Assembly: GCA_033060915.1 (NCBI GenBank)
Contig: CM065389.1
Coordinates: forward strand, 22,149,001 to 22,213,000
DNA: 64,000 nucleotides
Direction: 5' to 3'
Source of the DNA: Euryodendron excelsum
Taxonomy: Eukaryota > Streptophyta > Magnoliopsida > Ericales > Pentaphylacaceae
Position numbers and translations under genes: made by a program. The notes below the pieces were generated by a model that did no database searches, had not been told where the DNA came from, and was given only the letters and a program-made list of their open reading frames with translations. Numbering within the stretch: position 1 is the stretch's first letter; each line of letters begins with the position of its first letter. Below, in pieces: positions 57,474 to 64,000 of the stretch.

Positions 57474-58960
57474 CTATCTGGCCCTGTGATCTTCATCTTT
57501 CCTCAATAACCTTTCAGCTTCAAACCCTTCATAGGAGACACCCAGGAAGGCACTAAAATTTCTTAACTTCCTTCTCACCCAATCAAACCACACTTTCTGA
57601 CTCTCTTTAATACGTTCTTCAACAGAATAGAACTGAAACCCATCTTTTGGAGAATACAAAGGAGAACATTCCTCTGGTGATAGCAGCCCCATCCTCTCAC
57701 CCTCCCTTGGCTCATCATCTCTGAAGCTATCCACTAACAATCCTTTAATCGAGAATTCATAAACACCTACATTCCCTATTCTAGCACATTTGTTACCACT
57801 CTCAGCTAAGACCCACCACCTATTCGACTAACCACGCCCATAGATACTCCTTCCCAGTCTTTGAGAGCCTTCCTCACCACTAAAGCCCTGGACCCATTGT
57901 ATGATCCTTCTTCACCTGAATTGCAGGATATTCTTTCTGATTCAAACTTTGCAACTCGTTCGATGGGACTGTCCAAGCAGCTCCTATTGCCTACTTTAAG
58001 GTCTATCTCCTTTCTACTTGACCTCCTCTCCATGCAATACCATGCACCATTTCTTTAGAAAGCTTTTAGCATGCATTTTTCCATTCCTAGAGTTTAAAAT
58101 TTTTGAACAAGTGTGGCATTAAAAAGAGTCAATTATGCCTCCTCGAGCACACACTATGTTTTCTCTTAGCAGATTACAAATGGCTTAGAATACTACTATA
58201 AGGGAGGTATGCATGTCAACTACCTCCCCCACCACTTTTCTTGTAATTAACTAAGCACTTGTTTTTCATCTTCTAAACGTTGTAAATACTTTTTTGGCAA
58301 TGAAAATGCACTCGTTTGTTAATTTCTTATGTATGTTTTTCATCAATTTTCATTGTAATTGCTTGTGTTATGCCATCAAACTTGCTTGCTTGCAACCAAC
58401 TAGTGGAGGATTGAGCTTGGCGGGCTTATCAAGGGAGTTTGGCGGACGCCACATTGGGGACTTGTAACCTACAACTTGCTGACAAGTGCTGCCCCGTGAC
58501 AGTTAATATCTCCCTTGATATGGGCCTTTACTATTATTGGATCAAAATCCATTAACAGGCCAGACCTGTCTTTAAACCGAATAAAAGGAGAAGGAGAAGG
58601 AAAAGACTTGGGCTTATATGAAGCAGAACCCAAAGAGTTCACTTTAGGCCGAATATTAGACTTACTAAACTTTGGGCCTTTATATGCCTTTACAGACTTT
58701 GCTTTCTGCCCACGCAAACTACTAGGCCCACCACCACTCCTTTTTTCTAAAGCTTGAAACCCACCGCTGGTTCGATTAATCTGCGAGCTCCCCATGGTCC
58801 ATTTTCCTTTCTCAGCCCAATCAAACTTTCTAAGGCCCAAATAGTTGCCGCCTCTAGCCTTTCCCCTTTCAAGTGTTGGTCTGAAACGTGGCCCCCTCCC
58901 CTCTGTTCATTCTTGGGATTGATCCACACAGTTCAATTTCAAAAACAAGTCCCGATCAGT
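57474..58960 (-). pseudogene. LINE ORF1 remnant
   Basis: Two coding-like parts. 58840-58469 is a basic, low-complexity stretch (GGGPSSLRGQKAKSVKAYKG) of the kind found in the C-terminal half of plant LINE ORF1 proteins. 58033-57474 is rich in charge (RKEIDLKVGNRSCLDSPIER, RIKESQKVWFDWVRRKLRNF). The N-terminal DUF4283-type domain and the CCHC knuckle are not found. Between the two parts, about 58080-58470, the sequence is non-coding and may be a separate insertion. Confidence 0.5.
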
Positions 58961-58970
58961 TAGCCCACGT

Positions 58971-59547
58971 GCCCTGTCTGCCACACCCCTATTGATGCAG
59001 AGGAAGTTTGACGATGTTGACGAATCCAACTAGGGCAAACTCCGGTGATGGTCTGTGTCGAATGAAATCTCTTCGATGTTGAAGCCCTTGATGTGCGATG
59101 ATGGCACTAGTTGAGCATTTTTTAATGATGATGATTAGTACTAGTTCTTGCGGCTGGTTCGTTGTCTTTGTTCGTGCAATGGCAATGGCTGGTGTGCGAT
59201 GATGAGGAAGACGACACAGTAAAGGGTTGTGCAATGGTTTGTGATGCTTTGTTTCAACACTGATTTGACACAACGAGACTCTTTAGGGGTTAAAGAGCAG
59301 AGGATGGATTTGATTCGATGGGTATGTTGGGACTTGAATCAGAGATGAGTTTGCAACAACTAATTTGCATTGGCAACGAGAATGTCTTATACAAAGCTCT
59401 GGTTTATTTAATGACATACAACGGTGGGTTGCGATAGCAATGAATCGAGATTGGGCGATGGGTTGCGATAGCAATGAATCGAGACTGGGTGATGAGTTGC
59501 AATGGGTTGCGATGGCAAAGAATTAAGATTAGACTCTAATACCAAAT
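58971..59547 (-). other. Leader of a small-LTR gypsy element, with primer-binding site
   Basis: On the minus strand, directly after the LTR at 59548-59856, comes TTTGGTATTAGAGT (59546-59533), a tRNA-iMet-like primer site. Beyond it lies a 35-bp tandem repeat (GGTTGCGATAGCAATGAATC near 59427 and 59461, a third partial copy near 59500). No gag is recognisable before the sequence meets the LINE. Confidence 0.5.
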
Positions 59548-59856
59548 TGATGCAGGACAAGTAACAATAGAAACAAGGAATCATAGAAATAGAATAGGTA
59601 CAAGAGAAAGGGTGGAAAGAATCAGAATGAGTAGAAGAAAAAGAGAACTGGGAAGAAAAACCCACAAAGAGAGAGAATCCAATATTCAATCAATTTAATA
59701 ATCATCAAAACTAATTAATTCTTTACCCCCATGCTATATATATATAAAGGCACCGTCAAAATAAAAATATAAGTAAAATAAAACACTTAAAATAACAATC
59801 CTAATAAAACACTAATTCTAAGAAGACTAAACCATCAGTCTCTTGATTCTGCATCA
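59548..59856 (-). repeat. Small LTR (309 bp), reverse orientation, with adjacent primer site
   Basis: Runs on the minus strand from TGATGCAGAATCAAG (59856) to CTTGTCCTGCATCA (59548). The ends are inverted repeats (TGATGCA/TGCATCA). Its near-identical partner lies at 60407-60716 in the opposite orientation. The primer site on its left side shows it is a 5' LTR. Confidence 0.75.
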
Positions 59857-60406
59857 TTAGAAAGATCAGAAATCCTTTGGACTTTCTTCTCTTCACAAAT
59901 ATAGAGGAAGATCAGAAATCCTATGGACTGGACCTTATCTTCACATTGATGGAGGATGAACCCATTATGTTAAAACTGAACAAAACCTTTAATCCTTTTC
60001 CTTCATTTCTTGTGTTTGGACCTACTGCATATTTATTTGGCTTGCAACAAGATATTTGTTTTCACCGTTGAGGACTTGTTTCCTTATCGAGACAGCTTTG
60101 AGCCTTCTATTTTGTCAGCAGAATTGTCTATAGGTGGTGTTTCATACACTAAGATTCCAGCACACCTTTCCAGTTTTCCACCCCTCTTGCTGAATTATAA
60201 GCATCCGCTTGCAATTGTTCTTGAGATACAAATTGTTGTTTGTTCCCATGGAGAAATTTGAAGATATCTTGTGTATTGGAAGAATCACCCAAACATGGAT
60301 GCTATTCAGATTTTTAATGACCTGATCCGATGCTTTGACCCTAGTTAATTTAAGATATATCAAAGCTTTTTATTCTCCTGAGGAGGGTTCATTCAGCTAA
60401 GGAGAA
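59857..60406 (+). pseudogene. Gypsy integrase C-terminal fragment and polypurine tract
   Basis: The + strand reads VEDLFPYRDSFEPSILSAEL (about 60069-60128), like the NVEDL-x-PYR-x-FEP segment at the end of plant chromovirus integrases. Just upstream, in another frame, GPTAYLFGLQQDI resembles the preceding NAY-x-LDLP segment, so there is one frameshift. A chromodomain is not recognisable. AAGGAGAA right before 60407 could be the polypurine tract. Near 59860-59925 the phrase GATCAGAAATCCT occurs twice. Confidence 0.45.
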
Positions 60407-60716
60407 TGATGCAGAATAAAGAGACTGATGATTTAGTCTTCTTAGAATTAGAGTTTTATTAGGATTGTTATTTGAACTGTTTTATTTTATTTATGTTTCT
60501 ACTTTGACATTACCTACATATATAGCATGGTCGTAAAGAATTAATTAGTTGTGATGATTATTAAATTGATTGAATATTAGATTCTCTCTTCTTGAGGGTT
60601 TCTCTTCCCAATTCTCTTTTTCGTCTTTTCTACCCATTATAGTTCTTTCCTCCCTTTCTCGTCTACCTATTCTATTTCTACGATTCCTTAGTTCTATTGT
60701 TACTTGTCCTGCATCA
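60407..60716 (+). repeat. Small LTR (310 bp), forward orientation, 3' LTR of gypsy element
   Basis: Runs TGATGCAGAATAAAG to CTTGTCCTGCATCA. It follows a purine-rich stretch and integrase remains in the same orientation, so it behaves as a 3' LTR. Its end abuts the last exon of the gene at 60700-61743. Confidence 0.75.
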
Positions 60717-61743
60717 CCCGTCCTCCATGCTCTGAACACGCATCTATGGCTGGTGGTGGCGACTCGCCTCCATCTTCCTCATAGTAGCCTCTGCAATGCC
60801 CAATTTCCTCCCCAGAAGAAGCTTCCTGTAGGCAACCTTAGGACCCGATTCCAACCAAACCGAAACATCATACCTAACTGACCCCACTGCTATCCTCACC
60901 CGAAGCTTAAACTCTAACAAACTAACACTACTCTCCTTCAAGTGTTTGCAAATATTGCAGAGGGAGTGTATATACAAGCTTCACGCATTTGAGGGAGGAT
61001 GCCTCAATTTCTCAGCCTCAAGAAAGATTACAATAAAAACAGCAAGCCCAATCCCAAATCATGACCAGAGAAGAGTACAAATAGTAGGCATCATCAATTA
61101 ACAAAAAGCAAATCTGTCCAATTTAGGCTAAATCAGAGGGCATATTTTACGAAACATGAGACTTGACAAAAGCAGACACTTTGTAATGAAACGGGTATTC
61201 ATAGAAGTGTTATGTGAAGCATAATATTCTTCGAGAATTCAAGGACTTCTCGATATTAGGGGCAAACAAAACAAGTCATCGTAGCGAAAAACGCACTCAA
61301 AGCAAGCAAAAAGCGTATTCGAGTCAACGAGTGGAAGGGCATCGAAAGAAGTGGAGATTACCTCTGAGAATTCGAATTTTGGGCGTCGATACTGTTGTAA
61401 AATCGGGAGAACCTCCCGCGGGTTGGGGGTTTTGGCTTTGTAGTTTTTTTCCGCAGGCCGAAGATCTCTTGAACCAGAGGAACATGAACCAGGACTAGCT
61501 TCCACGCTAAGAACCAACCTGCATGAACCCATCAAAGCTTCGTATTAGAATAATTTTCAACAACCCAGATCATGAAACTACACATATACCGACATATACA
61601 TGTGTATATATATATACGTAGCTTTAGATACCAAGGAGAATTACGGAAAGGACGAAAGAGATGGCGAGAATGGGACGAAGGAGGAATAGATTTAGATAAT
61701 TCAAATAAGAAACTGAGATTGGTGAAGAAGATGAAGACTCCAT
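60700..61743 (-). CDS. Small membrane protein gene, three exons; stop codon lies in the adjoining LTR
   Basis: Exon 1 61743-61632, exon 2 61518-61362, exon 3 60790-60700 (112+157+91 nt, 119 residues). Introns have GT/AG borders: 61631-61519 and 61361-60791. Residues about 14-48 form a hydrophobic stretch (SYLNYLNLFLLRPILAISFV, then LSVILLGWFLAW). It is followed by LVLVHVPLVQEIFGLRKK and a basic Lys/Pro/Arg tail, so a membrane-anchored protein with a basic cytosolic part is likely. The two-exon core is very well ordered and splits codons consistently across the first intron, which supports a real host gene rather than a transposon. Exon 3 adds an acidic, proline-containing end (GYYEEDGGESPPPAIDA). 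The last five codons and TAA come from the LTR at 60407-60716, so the original C-terminus may have been different. I cannot name the family. Exon 3 is the least certain part. Confidence 0.6.
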
Positions 61744-61786
61744 TGACCGTTCAAACAAGTTTTGTATCGACGTATATGCGGAAGGG

Positions 61787-61795
61787 TAATTTATA
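61787..61795 (-). promoter_or_regulatory. Candidate TATA box of the small membrane protein gene
   Basis: TATAAATTA on the minus strand, 44 bp upstream of the ATG at 61743. The implied 5' untranslated region is short (about 15-25 nt), so a second promoter further up remains possible. Confidence 0.4.
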
Positions 61796-61799
61796 GGAT

Positions 61800-62703
61800 C
61801 AATTGTTTTTGGCTTGGGCCGAGAACATGCCCATGGCCTGATGCGCATTGTCGAAATGGGAAAATAGTTTCTAAAACATTTTGAGAAATTTTTTATTAGA
61901 AAATATATCAAAACACTTACTAAAGTACGAGTACTCATTTCATAATTACCTTAAATGATTCAAATGTTTAAATCAGAAATTCATGAATTGGGATAGTTGA
62001 GAAAGTTCAACTATTTTTTAAACATGAGTGATTAATTGGGAGCTTGCTTGTTTGGTCAGAATAAATTCAAGAGTTTTTTAAATAAATGCTTGCATTCACA
62101 GAGGCTCTGCCATGGCCCACCCAAAGTTTTCAAATATTGTTGATATTTTTTTGTTAGAATTTCAATGCAATTTAACTTTTGACTTTAAAACATATAAAAC
62201 ATGTAATCCAACACGTGATCATTTGGTTAGCCTTTTGGAATATTTCAAATGCTGTAAATGTCTAGAATGGAACCCGAATTGATTTTCCTAGTTCACATGT
62301 CTGATTTGGAGTCATCAATCAAAGGAAAGGGCTTTCAAAAATCAAACATTCTTTTCAAATCAAACCTTTTTTCAAATTCAAAACTCATTTCCAAAAACTT
62401 GGAGTGCTTTTCTAAAACATACTTTGTAAGGTTTAACACAATATTAGGTGAGAAGTGACAACTCCTAAATTTTTTAGAAAGCCTTTATGAAAAGTATAAA
62501 GATTAAAACCAGTCACATGGAGTCTTGTTTCTCTTTGACTTGTTCGGTCCCCACGCACTTAAAGGATTATGATCATTTTTATGTCTATTTTCCCTCCACA
62601 TCCTAGAATCTGGTTTTCATTTGCATTTTAAAGTCAAAATTTCAACTTAAAACCATATTGTTTTAAAGTGGCTTGCTTCAAATATGAAAAATGTTATAGC
62701 TAT
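61800..62703. other. Upstream intergenic DNA
   Basis: AT-rich, no supportable gene or repeat. Confidence 0.5.
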
Positions 62704-62825
62704 AAGTTTTGTTTATCGGATTATCATCACGGACAGATACAAGTGAATAAATTTAATATTTATTGGATAATGTGGACCACATCACCTTGTGTATATCCGT
62801 AATGATAATCCAGTAGAAAAAGTTG
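62704..62825. repeat. Hairpin MITE-like inverted repeat
   Basis: Arms of about 43 bp: AAGTTTTGTTTATCGGATTA onward at 62704-62746 and its complement at 62782-62825, with mismatches, around a 35-bp AT-rich loop. The sharpest match is GGATTATCATYACGGA. Size and structure fit a foldback MITE; target duplication was not settled. Confidence 0.55.
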
Positions 62826-63459
62826 GTGACTCTTGCATTGCTCTTCAAATATACATGCTCAAGTTTATTTCAATTTTGTCTTCTATAAGTGCTTACCTTA
62901 TGATTATGGTGTGCCAAAAGCCTTAATTCATCATTTTCTCTGTTGTTTGGTAAACATCTTGTTCACGTTTAACTTTATGTCGTTCAATAGCTATTTGCTT
63001 TCCATATATTTTGCCAATAACTAAGATGAATATACATTGGTTAAATGTATGCTATGAATATGATAGATGGATGTGACCCTTTTATCTCTTTCCAAAATCA
63101 TGCACTTGCGATAAGCACTTGCATTAATCATGACATGATCCTATTTACCATTTCTGTTGGAGGAATAGTATTGAACACCCCCGCTCTAATCATCAACCGG
63201 TGAAGGATCCATTAAGGGTTGGAGATTTGAAGATTCAAGAATTGTGCCTTTCTAGGGTGCATTAGCCAAGCCATTAACCACATACTACATATAGAATCAG
63301 TAGGAAGAGTCTTCTAAACCCTTGCATGAAATAGAACACCCCACAGTTTTGTGAAGTCAAGAGGAAAGGGAAAATAATATACTTTTTAGTTGAATGGATG
63401 GAATGAATGGTTGTTGCTAAATTTACTTACAAGTATGAAAGTTCATGTCTCAAGTTTTT
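62826..63459. other. Intergenic DNA
   Basis: No gene, RNA or repeat that I can support. Confidence 0.5.
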
Positions 63460-63845
63460 CAATCTTGTTTCCCAAGAGTGGGATTTGTACCAAATTTGAA
63501 GCTCTATCGCCAAAAGTGGGAATCAAGTCAATTCAAATACTATCTCCAAGGGTGGCTTTTAAAATCTAACTCTCAACTCTTATCCCTAAGAGTGGGATTT
63601 CTATCAAATTTTCCAATCCTATCCCCAAGAAGGGAACTCTAGTTAAATTCAACCTCTATCTCTGAGAGTGGGATTTTTATCAAACTCAAACCTCAAGAGT
63701 GGGATCCTGTAAACTTTACAAATTCTATCCCAAAAGCAGGATTCTTATCTATTTTCAAAGACAATCTTGATTCTAGTCAAATTCCAAGCCTAATTCCCCA
63801 AAGCGGGATTCTATCTAGTTTTCCAATCCTATTTCAAGAGCAATT
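63460..63845 (+). repeat. Degenerate 38-bp minisatellite
   Basis: The core CCAAGAGTGGGATT and variants recur at about 63474, 63512, 63548, 63588, 63627, 63664, 63695, 63732 and 63800 (spacing 31-40, the last gap about double). The intervening phrase is TATCAAATTTTCCAATCYTA. Confidence 0.75.
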
Positions 63846-64000
63846 TATGTTACATAGACTCTTATAAAATGTATAAGGTACCCTTGTCAAAACTCAACAC
63901 TTTGAGTAATGATAAAGGTATGAAATATGTGTTTGACGTCTATTATTGGACATCACAATCTTTAACATTTATTGCTAAACATCCATCTAAGAAAAATATT

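Larger units (their letters stand above)
53669..58970 (-). mobile_element. L1-type plant LINE, degenerate
   Basis: Minus-strand order: ORF1 remnant, endonuclease, reverse transcriptase, zf-RVT domain, then a short poly(A) (T run at 53669-53676) preceded by TTACTTATC, a common end of plant L1 elements. There are many stops and frameshifts. The 5' border near 58970 is approximate, and I found no convincing target duplication. Confidence 0.75.

Noticed and set aside
59548..60716. DNA transposon with 310-bp terminal inverted repeats
   Set aside because: One arm has a tRNA-iMet primer site next to it and the other a purine tract and integrase end, so they are LTRs; no matching target duplication flanks the whole unit.
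60744..60977. 77-codon minus-strand ORF (starting near 60977) as a separate gene
   Set aside because: It overlaps intron 2 and exon 3 of the small membrane protein gene in another frame, and its sequence shows no known motif.

Overview
This window is nuclear DNA of a flowering plant, most likely a eudicot. The signs are a dual-RNase-H Ty3/gypsy element of the Tat/Ogre type with LTRs near 5 kb, a SIRE-like Ty1/copia element, a plant-type L1 LINE and one small intron-containing gene. No species can be named from the sequence alone. About 85% of the window is transposon sequence, much of it nested.

Layout. (1) 1-11744: 3' part of a + strand Tat element: end of pol (RNase H, second RNase H, integrase), a spacer, an antisense 560-codon reading frame of plant-mobile-domain type, a polypurine tract and a 5273-bp 3' LTR. 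(2) 11745-27956: remains of a second, minus-strand Tat element (C) of another LTR subfamily: 5' LTR 23098-27956, primer-binding site, gag remnant 20444-21013. It is interrupted by a solo Tat LTR (15385-19992, TSD GTTAT) and a solo copia LTR (12770-14962, TSD GGTAT/GGTCT). (3) 28092-48929: a solo Tat LTR (TSD ACTAA on both sides) split by a 16.4-kb minus-strand copia element (29889-46244), which itself carries another solo Tat LTR (32449-37119). Insertion order: Tat solo LTR, then copia, then Tat. (4) 48930-53668: AT-rich low-copy DNA with no gene I can support. (5) 53669-58970: a degenerate LINE on the minus strand. (6) 58971-60716: a rearranged small-LTR gypsy element whose two LTRs lie head to head. 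(7) 60700-61743: a three-exon minus-strand gene for a small membrane protein, whose last codons and stop are read from the adjoining LTR. (8) 61800-64000: non-coding DNA with a hairpin MITE and a 38-bp minisatellite.

Two observations stand out. First, the copia element carries an extra gene in the env position (37838-39177, minus). It is preceded by a good TATA box and by a copy of the GTCGACTC repeat array that otherwise sits upstream of the promoter in the LTR, so this gene looks as if it has its own LTR-like promoter. Second, the Tat LTRs have an elaborate U3 made of several families of short palindromic repeats. One of them, GAGTRGCGGAAAYACTC, shows paired base changes between copies. The U3 is followed by about 2 kb of strand-asymmetric polypyrimidine sequence.

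No autonomous element appears intact: the coding frames seen here carry stops or frameshifts. All coordinates and junctions were read by eye. Family names come from motif recognition, not from searches.
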